Shown: positions 46,255-54,190 of the stretch, in pieces
Layout: every line of letters begins with the position of its first letter
How positions within the stretch are numbered: the first letter of the stretch is position 1
Source of the DNA: Tsuneonella deserti
GTDB taxonomy: Bacteria > Pseudomonadota > Alphaproteobacteria > Sphingomonadales > Sphingomonadaceae
Assembly (NCBI RefSeq): GCF_014644315.1
Contig: NZ_BMKL01000001.1
Span: 62,001-126,000 of the forward strand
Length of the DNA stretch: 64,000 nucleotides
Direction: 5' to 3'
Notes under the pieces: model-generated
What the model saw: the letters and a program-made list of their open reading frames with translations, nothing else
What the model was told of the DNA's origin: nothing
Databases searched by the model: none
Made by a program: the position numbers and the translations under genes

Positions 46255-47172
46255 TCAGGCGCCGAACCGCTCTTCCACCCCCCGGGCCATCGCGGCCCAA
46301 TCGCGGTGGCCGGTAACCGGCAGGACCCGCTCGGCCCACATTTCATCGATCCGCGCCGCGATCGAAGGCGGAAGCTCCTTGGCATCACTGGCGGTCGCCT
46401 GGACCTTGGTGGAATCGCTGTCGGCCGGAATGCCCACGCGCCGCTCCAGCGCGGCGCTGACCATCGCGTCGTCGAAGCGGTTTTTGTGCGCGTACATGAA
46501 ATCGCGGCTGGTCATCCGATCGACCTCGGCCACCAGCGCGTCGGTCGTCTCGATCCCGATGAACCCTGCCAGCCGCCGGATCATCGCGGGCCGGTTGCGC
46601 GCCGCCCAGCGATAGGTCGTGAGCAGGGTGTCGCTTTCGCCTGCCCGCGCATACCAGCTCAACAGGTGAGTGAAATAATCGCACCCGTTGGGCCCGCCGC
46701 CGAGCCATAGGGGAAAGAATTCCTCGAGCCCGACCGCGCCACGTTCCAGGTGCCAGCCATCGAAGAAGCGGTGGAACGAGCAGTAAGTCTCCTTCGGATC
46801 GCGCAGCGTCACCACATAGCGCATTCCCGCCGGCAGCCGCTCGTACTCCCGGTGCGACTTGAACCCTCGCGGGGTGGCGCGCTGGGGGCCGTTGATGTCG
46901 TGATCGATCAGCGGGGCGCTGTCTTCCCACGGAACCACCCGGCTGATGTCGTCGAAATCCATGTCGCTGGATCCGGTGGCGGCGATCATGCGGATCTGGT
47001 GGAACATCTGCTGCATCATCGTCGTGCCGCTCTTGGCCCAGCAGGCGATGAAGACATCACCCGGCTCGTTTTCGAGCGGGCGGAAGTGGTGCAGCGGTTC
47101 CGCCATGATCGCGGCGACGTTGGCGCCGAATTCCTCGACGCTGCGCGCGCGCCGGCCAAGCCCTGCGGTCAT
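46255..47172 (-). CDS. PAPS-dependent sulfotransferase
   Basis: A 305-residue cytosolic-type sulfotransferase. CWAKSGTTMMQQM is the 5'-phosphosulfate-binding loop, and FKSHREYERLPAGMRYVVTLRDPKE includes the 3'-phosphate-binding region with the RDP motif. ATG 47172 with AGGAGGGG close upstream is the start. The neighbour downstream is DUF3606, with no shared pathway obvious. The acceptor, for example a lipid or a small alcohol, cannot be read from sequence. Confidence 0.85.
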   Translation of the reverse strand: MTAGLGRRARSVEEFGANVAAIMAEPLHHFRPLENEPGDVFIACWAKSGTTMMQQMFHQIRMIAATGSSDMDFDDISRVVPWEDSAPLIDHDINGPQRATPRGFKSHREYERLPAGMRYVVTLRDPKETYCSFHRFFDGWHLERGAVGLEEFFPLWLGGGPNGCDYFTHLLSWYARAGESDTLLTTYRWAARNRPAMIRRLAGFIGIETTDALVAEVDRMTSRDFMYAHKNRFDDAMVSAALERRVGIPADSDSTKVQATASDAKELPPSIAARIDEMWAERVLPVTGHRDWAAMARGVEERFGA

Positions 47173-47336
47173 CCCAGCCCCTCCTGTCCGCGCGACCCGG
47201 GGGAGGGTATGCCACGCAAGCGGGCGCGCGGGAAACGGTTTGGCCGGGCCTGCGCCGCGATCGCGTTTCCCTCGGAGGGAGGCCGGTCGAGGATTGCCTT
47301 TGCGGGCAGTGGTCCGAGTGGCCATAGAATGACGGA

Positions 47337-47960
47337 ATGCCCCGCCGCCTGCGCAACCCCTGGCCGAAGACAGGCTACAACGTCGTCAAATTCCGAAAGC
47401 GCAGCCGCTGGACCCGGCCCGCGGCTTATGGCGTGAAGCCTGCGCGCTTTCGCCGCCCGCGCCTGACATGGCGGCAGGCGTGGTTCGAGACGCGCCCGTG
47501 GATCTTCCTCATCGCGATTGTCACGCTGTCGGTGATCTACCAGACCCCGGCGTTCTATGAGCCGCCCGGCTGGCTGCAGGGCGATCCCACCCGCGTGGAG
47601 GGCGGCTTCACCCGCTGCGGGCCAGGGCGCGGGGCGATGTGCGTGATCGACGGCGATACCTTCAAGATCGGCGAGACGAAGTACCGCGTCACTGGCATCG
47701 ACACCGCCGAGGTCAAGGCCCGCTGCCCCGCCGAGGCAGCCCAGGCCGAAGCCTCGACCAGCGCGCTCCAAGGCTGGCTCAGCAAGGGCGCGTTCCAGAT
47801 CACCACCCGGCTCGACGAGCCGACCGACCGCTACGGCCGCACCCTTGCCATCGTAAAGCGGGTGAAGGCGGACGGCAGCGAGGAACGGCTGGCCGACTGG
47901 ATGCAAGCCCACGGCGGCGCGCGGGGGTATGACGGCGGGTTTAGGGGTGGATGGTGCTAG
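47337..47960 (+). CDS. Membrane-anchored thermonuclease (SNase-like) protein
   Basis: A 207-residue protein with a basic N-terminus, a transmembrane helix at about residues 56-70 (WIFLIAIVTLSVIY) and a staphylococcal-nuclease-like domain: CVIDGDTFKIG, YRVTGIDTAEVKARC and TRLDEPTDRYGRTLAIV carry the conserved Asp/Arg pattern. Arg at LDEPTDRYGR and Asp in GDTF fit SNase active-site positions. The domain should face the periplasm. It is divergent from the sulfotransferase. Confidence 0.82.
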   Translation: MPRRLRNPWPKTGYNVVKFRKRSRWTRPAAYGVKPARFRRPRLTWRQAWFETRPWIFLIAIVTLSVIYQTPAFYEPPGWLQGDPTRVEGGFTRCGPGRGAMCVIDGDTFKIGETKYRVTGIDTAEVKARCPAEAAQAEASTSALQGWLSKGAFQITTRLDEPTDRYGRTLAIVKRVKADGSEERLADWMQAHGGARGYDGGFRGGWC

Positions 47961-48151
47961 GCAGGAAGTGCGAAGTGGCAGACGCCCGCAACTGCAAGGC
48001 CCACAACTGGTGAGGCCAATAGCACGATCCACGGCCAGCGCTCCGGCCTCGCTCGGATGAGCGGCGGGAGCCGCAATCCGCGGTCGGTGAAGACGGTTTC
48101 CCGCAGTTTGCTTGGCGCGTCACTACCGATACGGCTCACAGGCGATGCCAT
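47957..48151 (-). CDS. Possible small membrane protein overlapping the Excalibur gene
   Basis: A 64-codon frame from ATG 48151, overlapping the end of the Excalibur gene in another frame, with a C-terminal hydrophobic helix (WIVLLASPVVGLAVAGVCHF). It would fill the otherwise empty 162 bases before the nuclease gene. No family recognised. It could equally be chance coding potential in GC-rich DNA; a longer upstream start would overlap Excalibur even more. Confidence 0.3.
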   Translation of the reverse strand: MASPVSRIGSDAPSKLRETVFTDRGLRLPPLIRARPERWPWIVLLASPVVGLAVAGVCHFALPA

Positions 48152-48386
48152 CGCCATCCCCGTCCATGTCGATCCTGTAGCCCGGCTGTCCGGAGTAGAG
48201 CGGAGCTTTGCCCAGCAACCGAACCTCATCGCACCCGGCATAGTGCACGCTGGCCTCTACGGCGGCGCGCTTCTCCACGTTCTCTTCCATCGCTGCGGGA
48301 AGCATCGGTAGGATCGCCCAGAGTGTTCCGCCCGCTGCCCCAGCGAGGCCTGCAAAGGAAAGGATAAAACCCGCTTTCACGGTCAA
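48123..48386 (-). CDS. Excalibur calcium-binding domain protein
   Basis: An 87-residue protein with an N-terminal hydrophobic segment (FILSFAGLAGAAGGTLWAIL) and an Excalibur domain at the C-terminus: CDEVRLLGKAPLYSGQPGYR, then DMDGDGDGIACE, the DxDxDGxxCE calcium-loop signature with two Cys. Excalibur domains occur on extracellular and membrane proteins, often alongside SNase-like nucleases such as the one divergent nearby. Function beyond calcium binding is unknown. Confidence 0.82.
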   Translation of the reverse strand: MTVKAGFILSFAGLAGAAGGTLWAILPMLPAAMEENVEKRAAVEASVHYAGCDEVRLLGKAPLYSGQPGYRIDMDGDGDGIACEPYR

Positions 48387-48422
48387 TCCACTGCACCAAT
48401 CACCATTTCAAAACTGTAAATG

Positions 48423-49430
48423 CTATTGAAAGATCATGTAGTTTCGATCGAAAAATTCTGCTGCCTTGAGATCTTGGAAAACGGAGCCCGAGTGTCCTCG
48501 CCTAAAGGTGTAATCTGCCCAGTTCTCGGCGCGACCACTATCTTCACGAGACATCTGATAAGATGTCCCAAATATCTGCTTTATTGCTCCTTCAGGTTCT
48601 TGAGCTTGTTCGAGGAACCTCAGATTAATCGCTCCGAAGGAAAAGCCGACAAAGACAATTCTCGTCGCTGCCTGCAGCAGGCTATAGATCCGGTGAGAAG
48701 TAGCGCTGTCCACTTGCTCGGTAAATGTCTTTATGCGGTCAGCAAGAACACCAGCGCTGGCTGGAAAGGGCGCGCTGCCGTAGCCGCAAAATGCGTCGGC
48801 CGAGGTCAAGCTTCCAATTGAGCCATACACATGTTCGCAAGGAACATTGGAAGCAATCAAGGCTGCGTCCCGGTAATTTATGCGATAGGATTGAGAGATC
48901 GCCAATGTAAGGAATTGCTCAATACATCGATCATAGTTGAAAGTAACAAAAGAAGTTTTAGGAAGTGGATTGTCGACTTTTTTCGTAGCTCCGCCTACAT
49001 TTCCGAGCGCCCAGATCCGACCGATCCAAGTATCAGAGAGGCTTTTCCAATCTACGGTTTTCTTGGCATTCTGCGAAAGGGAACTCGTAGCTTCCCTGCT
49101 CGCGATTATATGAGAGATGGCTAGTTTACCGAGAAATGAAGTCGCATCGCCGTGTTCTGAATTTCGATCGAGGAACGTGTCGATCGAGGGCGAGAGGGGA
49201 ATTGTCTCAGCCATCCACTCGCAGTGGCGGAACAGGGGGTCTCCATACTGGATGCCCCTTGATCTGAGGCCCTCCAAATTAAACATAATGAGCGGATGTA
49301 ATCCGTCCGTGTGCGAACGACTTGGGCGTATCAGGTCGCCAATTTCGATTTGCAGCTTTTTGCCGACCGGAAATCCAAAGTCGAAGGAAGCTCCCGCTCC
49401 TACGATAAAGACAGTCTCGGTTTGGCTCAT
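48423..49430 (-). CDS. SIR2-like domain protein, translationally coupled to nrdB
   Basis: A 335-residue protein in the SIR2-like NAD-binding group. GAGAS at 11-15 is the NAD-binding loop, SIDTFLDRN at 82-90 a motif often seen in prokaryotic SIR2-like defence proteins, TFNYD at 163-167 holds the catalytic-type Asn and Asp, His200 in HVYGS matches the catalytic His, and FVGFSFG at 260-266 the C-terminal nucleotide contact. No other domain or membrane helix. The gene is visibly AT-richer than its neighbours, suggesting recent acquisition, yet its ATG is the last base of the nrdB stop (TAATG). Prokaryotic SIR2-like proteins include NADases of anti-phage systems; here the activity is inferred. Confidence 0.75.
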   Translation of the reverse strand: MSQTETVFIVGAGASFDFGFPVGKKLQIEIGDLIRPSRSHTDGLHPLIMFNLEGLRSRGIQYGDPLFRHCEWMAETIPLSPSIDTFLDRNSEHGDATSFLGKLAISHIIASREATSSLSQNAKKTVDWKSLSDTWIGRIWALGNVGGATKKVDNPLPKTSFVTFNYDRCIEQFLTLAISQSYRINYRDAALIASNVPCEHVYGSIGSLTSADAFCGYGSAPFPASAGVLADRIKTFTEQVDSATSHRIYSLLQAATRIVFVGFSFGAINLRFLEQAQEPEGAIKQIFGTSYQMSREDSGRAENWADYTFRRGHSGSVFQDLKAAEFFDRNYMIFQ

Positions 49431-50494
49431 TACTCCGCCGCCACAGCCCCGGCATCATCCCCGAACAACCCCGGCTCGCTCGCGTCGGCGACGTCGTTCG
49501 CGCCGTCGCCGGCCTTGGCCTTCTGGCGGCTATCGAAGCTCGACCACACGTCGTTCCAGTTTCCGCGGGTGGCGGCCTTGGAGTACTCGGTCGCGCGGGT
49601 TTCGAAGAAGTTGGCGTGCTCGACGCCGTTGAGCAGCGGGGCGAGCCAGGGGAGGGGGTGGTCCTCGACCATGTAGATCGGCTGGAAGCCGAGCTGCCCC
49701 AGGCGCCAGTCGGCGATGTAGCGGATGTAGCGCTTGATCTCCTTGGCGCTCATGCCCGGGACCGGCCCCTGCTCGAACGCGAGGTCGATGAAGGCGTCTT
49801 CCAGCCGCACCGTCTTCTGGCAGGCGTCGATGATGTCTTCCTTCACCGCCTTGGTGAGGCACTGGCGCTCGGCCACGAAGGCGTGGAACAGGCGGGTGAT
49901 GCCTTCGCAGTGCAGGCTCTCGTCGCGCACCGACCAGCTGATGATCTGCCCCATGCCCTTCATCTTGTTGAAGCGCGGGAAGTTCATCAGCATCGCGAAG
50001 CTGGCGAACAGCTGCAGCCCTTCGGTGAAGCCGCCGAACATCGCCAGCGTGCGGGCGATATCCTCGTCCGAATCGACGCCGAACTGCTGCAGGTAATCGT
50101 GCTTGGCCTTCATCTCCTCGTATTCGAGGAACATGCCGTATTCGCTTTCAGGCATGCCGATCGTGTCGAGCAGGTGCGAATAGGCGGCGATGTGGACCGT
50201 CTCCATGTTGGAGAAAGCGGCGAGCATCATCTTGATCTCGGTCGGCTTGAACACCCGGCCGTATTTCTCGTGGTAGCAATCCTGCACGTCGATATCGGCC
50301 TGTGTGAAGAACCGGAATATCTGCGTGAGCAGGTTGCGTTCATGATCCGACAGCTTCTGCGCCCAGTCGCGGCAGTCCTCGCCCAGCGGCACTTCTTCGG
50401 GCAGCCAGTGAACCTGCTGCTGGCGTTTCCAGAAATCGTAGGCCCACGGGTATTCGAAGGGCTTGTAGGTCTTGCGGGCTTCGAGCAACGACAT
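49430..50494 (-). CDS. nrdB: Ribonucleoside-diphosphate reductase, beta subunit (class Ia)
   Basis: A 354-residue R2 subunit that generates the tyrosyl radical for deoxyribonucleotide synthesis. Di-iron ligands and radical Tyr are present: Asp in ADIDVQDC, Glu and His in ETVHIAAY with Tyr at +7 (positions of E. coli Glu115, His118, Tyr122), Glu in GFTEGL, and RDESLHCEG with Glu and His. There is no N-terminal ATP-cone. It is on the same strand as nrdA but separated by two other genes, and its stop overlaps the SIR2-like start by one base. Confidence 0.95.
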   Translation of the reverse strand: MSLLEARKTYKPFEYPWAYDFWKRQQQVHWLPEEVPLGEDCRDWAQKLSDHERNLLTQIFRFFTQADIDVQDCYHEKYGRVFKPTEIKMMLAAFSNMETVHIAAYSHLLDTIGMPESEYGMFLEYEEMKAKHDYLQQFGVDSDEDIARTLAMFGGFTEGLQLFASFAMLMNFPRFNKMKGMGQIISWSVRDESLHCEGITRLFHAFVAERQCLTKAVKEDIIDACQKTVRLEDAFIDLAFEQGPVPGMSAKEIKRYIRYIADWRLGQLGFQPIYMVEDHPLPWLAPLLNGVEHANFFETRATEYSKAATRGNWNDVWSSFDSRQKAKAGDGANDVADASEPGLFGDDAGAVAAE

Positions 50495-50540
50495 GTTGTG
50501 GCTCCGGGCTTTCTGGAAGGTTGTTCTGGGAGGGTTCCAA

Positions 50541-50587
50541 CGTAGGCGTTTCGGTCGCCGATTCGAAGGCAAATCTCGATATTGTTG
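50541..50587. promoter_or_regulatory. Weak NrdR-box-like pair upstream of nrdB
   Basis: TCTCGATATTGTTG (50574-50587) and CGTAGGCGTTTCGG (50541-50554) weakly resemble the two boxes before nrdA, sharing CT..(.)ATTGT and TAGG, 33 bp apart. The match is loose and is reported mainly because nrdA and nrdB are separate transcripts that would be expected to share NrdR control. Confidence 0.25.
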
Positions 50588-50667
50588 CGGGGATAACCTC
50601 GGCTCGGGCGGGCGGCGGAACCCGCCTTGGGCGCGGCGCGTTCGACGGACAAGGAAAGGAACCCACC

Positions 50668-50976
50668 ATGTCCGAATACGAACCCGACGATTCGCGCGAC
50701 GTGACCCAGAGCCAGAACTGCGCACCCGGAGAGCCGCCGCGCACCGGCCCGCGCGAAGGCGAGGCGCGTGCGCAGGCCGAGCAGGGCGGAAAGAGCCCCG
50801 GCCAGCCCTTCGACCGCGCGACCGAAGGCGATTCGCCCAGGCACCCCGATCGCTTCAGCGGTGCAGCGGCGACCGAGAGCGAGGCCCAGGTCGAACAGGC
50901 CGAAGCCCAGGAAAGCGACCGCTGGAGCGAGAAGGCTGAAGACAGCGCCGAGGACTACGTGCCCGAAGGGAAGTAA
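50668..50976 (+). CDS. Small acidic disordered hypothetical protein
   Basis: A 102-residue protein, rich in Glu, Asp, Gln, Pro and Gly with almost no hydrophobic residues, so probably disordered. AAGGAAAGGA stands about 8 bases before the ATG, supporting expression. It ends just before a strong terminator. No family recognised; it lies between nrdB and nrdA on the opposite strand with no evident functional link. Confidence 0.6.
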   Translation: MSEYEPDDSRDVTQSQNCAPGEPPRTGPREGEARAQAEQGGKSPGQPFDRATEGDSPRHPDRFSGAAATESEAQVEQAEAQESDRWSEKAEDSAEDYVPEGK

Positions 50977-50982
50977 CCGGGG

Positions 50983-51010
50983 CGGCTCTCCGGTTCGATC
51001 CGGAGAGCCG
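50983..51010. terminator. Bidirectional terminator between two convergent genes
   Basis: CGGCTCTCCGG (50983-50993) pairs perfectly with CCGGAGAGCCG (51000-51010), an 11-bp stem with a 6-base TTCGAT loop. Both convergent genes end within 10 bases of it. No long T-run, but the stem is among the strongest in the window. Confidence 0.7.
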
Positions 51011-51013
51011 GTC

Positions 51014-51400
51014 CTATTTCCAGAACCAGCGGTCCCTGGCGCCGCGCCGCGCCCGTTCGCGCCACATGCGCACGTACATCCACACGCCGGAGAGCGAGAA
51101 GAACAACAGGGCGAGCCCGGACAGGAACGAGATCGCTTCGCCCGCCTTGCCGAATTCGCTGCCCGAATGAATGTGGTGGAAGAAGCCGGTCAGCGAAGCG
51201 AGGCCGGTCTGTTCCGGCTTTGGCGGCATGCACCGCCAGCCCTCCGGACAGACGAAGCCGGCTGGCGGGGCGACCTCGGCAGCGCCCGCCGAAGCGGCCT
51301 CACCCGACCAAGCGGCGAGGTGCCCAAGAAGCCCGGTGACCGCGATCCACAGCATGAACACGGCAAAGAATACAGACAGCCAACGATGCCACTTGCGCAC
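51014..51400 (-). CDS. PepSY-associated-type small membrane protein
   Basis: A 128-residue protein with two transmembrane helices, one at about 8-30 and one at about 88-108 (FLSGLALLFFSLSGVWMYVRMW), of the PepSY-associated TM group, and a periplasmic loop with two Cys (FVCPEGWRCMPP). HHIHSG and W-x-Y/x-RMW are typical of that family. It could act with a reductase or siderophore/haem system; no such partner is adjacent, so function is not assigned. Confidence 0.68.
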   Translation of the reverse strand: MRKWHRWLSVFFAVFMLWIAVTGLLGHLAAWSGEAASAGAAEVAPPAGFVCPEGWRCMPPKPEQTGLASLTGFFHHIHSGSEFGKAGEAISFLSGLALLFFSLSGVWMYVRMWRERARRGARDRWFWK

Positions 51401-51508
51401 GGAAGATCCTCTTGTTGCGAATAGTTCGCAATCGCGGGATTGGCATGGCCAGCCGCGCGCGGCAAGTGTTTGATCGTATCGGCTGGTAACTGAGCCTGCC
51501 TACGTGCC

Positions 51509-53536
51509 TCACTGGCAGGCGAGGCACTCGTCGTAGTCGGTCGTCGGTAGCTCGTACTTGGCGGCCTCGGGCGTGTTGTCCGCCTCCACCCCGCCGGCGA
51601 ACCCGGCCCGCTGGACCGATTTCGAGCGCAGGTAATAGAGGCTCTTGATGCCCTTCTCCCACGCCTGGAAGTGGAGCATCGCCAGGTCCCACTTGTCGAC
51701 GTCGGCCGGGATGAAGAGGTTGAGGCTCTGCGCCTGGTCGATGAACGGCGTGCGGTCGGCCGCGAATTCGAGCAGCCAGCGCTGGTCGATCTCGAAGCTG
51801 GTCTTGTAGACCGCCTTTTCCTCCGGTGTCAGGAAGTCGAGGTGCTGGACCGAGCCGCCCCGCTCGAGGATCGAGTTCCACACGTTGGTCGAATTCTTCG
51901 ACTTCTTCTCGAGCAGCTTTTCCAGGTACGGGTTCTTCACGATGAAGCTGCCCGACAGCGTCTTGTGCGTGTAGATGTTGGCCGGGATCGGCTCGATGCA
52001 GGCGCTGGTGCCGCCGCAGATGATCGAAATCGACGCGGTCGGCGCGATCGCCATCTTGCAGCTGAAGCGCTCCATCGCCCCGGCGTCGGCAGCGTCGGGG
52101 CAGGGACCACGCTCTTCGGCCAGCACCATGCTCGCCTCTTCCGCCTTGGCGGCAATGTGCTTGAACATTTTCAGGTTCCACACCTTGGCCATCGGGCTTT
52201 CGAAGCCGATGCCCTTGGCCTGGAGGAACGAGTGGAAGCCCATCACGCCCATGCCTACGCTGCGCTCGCGCGCGGCCGAGTACTTCGCGCGGGCCATCTC
52301 GTCAGGCGCACGGTCGATATAGTCCTGCAGCACGTTGTCGAGGAAGCGCATGACGTCCTCGATGAAGGCCTTGTCGCCTTCCCACTGTTCCCATGTTTCC
52401 AGGTTCAGCGATGACAGGCAGCATACCGCGGTGCGATCGTTGCCGAGGTGGTCGACGCCGGTCGGCAGTGTGATTTCCGAACACAGGTTCGAGGTCGAGA
52501 CCTTGAGACCCAACTCGCGGTGGTGGCGCGGCATGGCGCGGTTCACCGTGTCGGAGAACACGATGTAGGGCTCACCAGTGGCGAGGCGGGTTTCGACCAG
52601 CTTCTGGAACAGCGAGCGCGCATCGACGGTGGCGCGCACTTCGCCCGTCTTGGGGCTGGTGAGGTCCCACTTCTCGCCCGCGCGCACCGCTTCCATGAAC
52701 GCGTCGCTGACGAGCACCCCGTGGTGCAGGTTGAGCGCCTTGCGGTTGAAGTCGCCCGAAGGCTTGCGGATCTCCAGGAACTCCTCGATCTCGGGGTGCG
52801 AAATGTCGAGGTAGCACGCCGCCGAACCGCGCCGCAGCGAGCCCTGGCTGATCGCCAGCGTCAGGCTGTCCATCACGCGCACGAACGGGATGATTCCGCT
52901 GGTCTTGCCGTTGAGGCCGACCGGCTCACCGATTCCGCGCACATTGCCCCAATAGGTGCCGATGCCGCCGCCGCGCGAGGCGAGCCAGACGTTCTCGTTC
53001 CAGGTGTTCACGATGCCTTCAAGGCTGTCGGACACCGAGTTAAGATAGCAGGAAATCGGCAATCCGCGGTTGGTGCCGCCGTTCGACAGCACCGGGGTCG
53101 CCGGCATGAACCACAGCTTCGAGATATAGTCGTAGAGCCGCTGCGCGTGATCCTGATCGTCGGCATAGGCATCGGCCACGCGGGCGAACAGATCCTGGTA
53201 GGTCTCACCCGGCAGCAGGTAACGGTCGTCGAGCGTTTCCTTGCCGAAATCGTTCAGCAGCGCATCGCGGCTCGCGTCGGTCACGATCGAGAAACGGCGA
53301 TCGGCGATCTTCTTGCTGTCCTCGGCGGGCTTAGCCGCGGCCTTCACAGCCTCCACCATCGCGCCCGCCGCCATGTCGGCCACCAGCGCCTCGCTGCCCT
53401 TGTCGTGCTTGTCCATGCTCATCACCGTTTGTCCGGCCGACTGGTCCGAGGGCGCGGCGCCGGCGGCATTTTCCGCCGTTTCCACAATCGCTTCGTCAAG
53501 CCCCATCGCCGCCTCGTTACCAGTCCTGAAATCCAT
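51509..53536 (-). CDS. nrdA: Ribonucleoside-diphosphate reductase, alpha subunit (class Ia)
   Basis: A 675-residue R1 subunit. After an unusual Ala/Glu-rich N-terminus of about 70 residues, not an ATP-cone, the catalytic barrel begins near YLLPGETYQDL. Motifs: LSNGGTNRGLPISC with active-site Cys, NLCSEITLPT and the finger-loop Cys, PTASISIICGGTSACIEP, and the C-terminal DECLACQ with the CxxC pair that passes electrons. ATG 53536 has GGGGAC upstream; an ATG at 53593 is also open. A 7-bp hairpin (51494-51520) overlaps the stop. It lies behind a 650-base leader with NrdR-box-like sites. Confidence 0.95.
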   Translation of the reverse strand: MDFRTGNEAAMGLDEAIVETAENAAGAAPSDQSAGQTVMSMDKHDKGSEALVADMAAGAMVEAVKAAAKPAEDSKKIADRRFSIVTDASRDALLNDFGKETLDDRYLLPGETYQDLFARVADAYADDQDHAQRLYDYISKLWFMPATPVLSNGGTNRGLPISCYLNSVSDSLEGIVNTWNENVWLASRGGGIGTYWGNVRGIGEPVGLNGKTSGIIPFVRVMDSLTLAISQGSLRRGSAACYLDISHPEIEEFLEIRKPSGDFNRKALNLHHGVLVSDAFMEAVRAGEKWDLTSPKTGEVRATVDARSLFQKLVETRLATGEPYIVFSDTVNRAMPRHHRELGLKVSTSNLCSEITLPTGVDHLGNDRTAVCCLSSLNLETWEQWEGDKAFIEDVMRFLDNVLQDYIDRAPDEMARAKYSAARERSVGMGVMGFHSFLQAKGIGFESPMAKVWNLKMFKHIAAKAEEASMVLAEERGPCPDAADAGAMERFSCKMAIAPTASISIICGGTSACIEPIPANIYTHKTLSGSFIVKNPYLEKLLEKKSKNSTNVWNSILERGGSVQHLDFLTPEEKAVYKTSFEIDQRWLLEFAADRTPFIDQAQSLNLFIPADVDKWDLAMLHFQAWEKGIKSLYYLRSKSVQRAGFAGGVEADNTPEAAKYELPTTDYDECLACQ

Positions 53537-54190
53537 CGTGTCCCCGCCGCTGCGTTTGGTCCGGAGCTTCGGCAAGTTGCCGATGTTCCGCATGTGTTCG
53601 ATTCGGGCGAGTCCTGCCCGACTACCATTTCCACCTGGTCCAAGGGGGAGAAACTTTTCCCCGACTTGTCCCCGATTGGGCCCTCAAGGTACCCGCAAGG
53701 CGAAGCTTCCGGCGTCGCGGCGATATGGTCATCGCCGCTCCGAAAAACTAGGTCTTGTGGGTCCCCCTTTGGTCCGCAGCTAGGGATTGTGAATCAAGCG
53801 TCCCCGCTGCGCAAGAGCATGAAGGGCAAATTTACCATGCGACCTGATGGTGTGTTATGCGATTGCAACGCCGCGACGCGCGGGAGTTCCTAGGGTCGCG
53901 TGGTGTGCAAGGGCCAAAACGGCTTGAGCGGAAATTTTTTTGTCCACCGATCCTATGCTGCGGTAGGGAGGAATTTGCCTCGCCCTTCCAAAAAAGTAGG
54001 CGGGGCACCCGGCGGAAGGTTTTTCAAAATTCGGCGTTACCAGGCCGGGCCGCGCTCGGGCTTATCGCGGTATTTCAACACCCTCGGTTCGCCGGGCGGC
54101 TTAGTGAAAAACAGTTTAGGGCCAGTCAGTTAACATTTAATAGGCCCGCGCTCCACCGGAACGGAAACAGGAACGGACGATTGAAGAGCT
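53537..54190. other. 654-base intergenic region between nrdA and the ClpP-like gene
   Basis: Divergent promoter region without a convincing gene. It holds a pair of NrdR-box-like sites (53747-53792) and is locally AT-richer at 53931-53990 and near 54120. Small open frames here have no ribosome binding site, family match or coding bias. No tRNA, riboswitch or repeat recognised. If transcription of nrdA starts near the boxes, its leader is about 200 bases. Confidence 0.6.
53747..53792. promoter_or_regulatory. Paired NrdR-box-like sites upstream of nrdA
   Basis: ACTAGGTCTTGTGG (53747-53760) and GCTAGGGATTGTGA (53779-53792) are similar to each other at 10 of 14 positions and lie exactly 32 bp apart. 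In reverse they read CCACAAGACCTAGT and TCACAATCCCTAGC, near the NrdR consensus ACACWATATATWGTGT. Paired boxes about 31-32 bp apart upstream of RNR genes are the known NrdR arrangement. They are 211-256 bases before the nrdA start. Confidence 0.6.

Noticed and set aside
50990..51003. GGTTCGATCC resembling a tRNA T-loop
   Set aside because: It is the loop and inner stem of a perfect terminator hairpin; no acceptor or anticodon stem is present.
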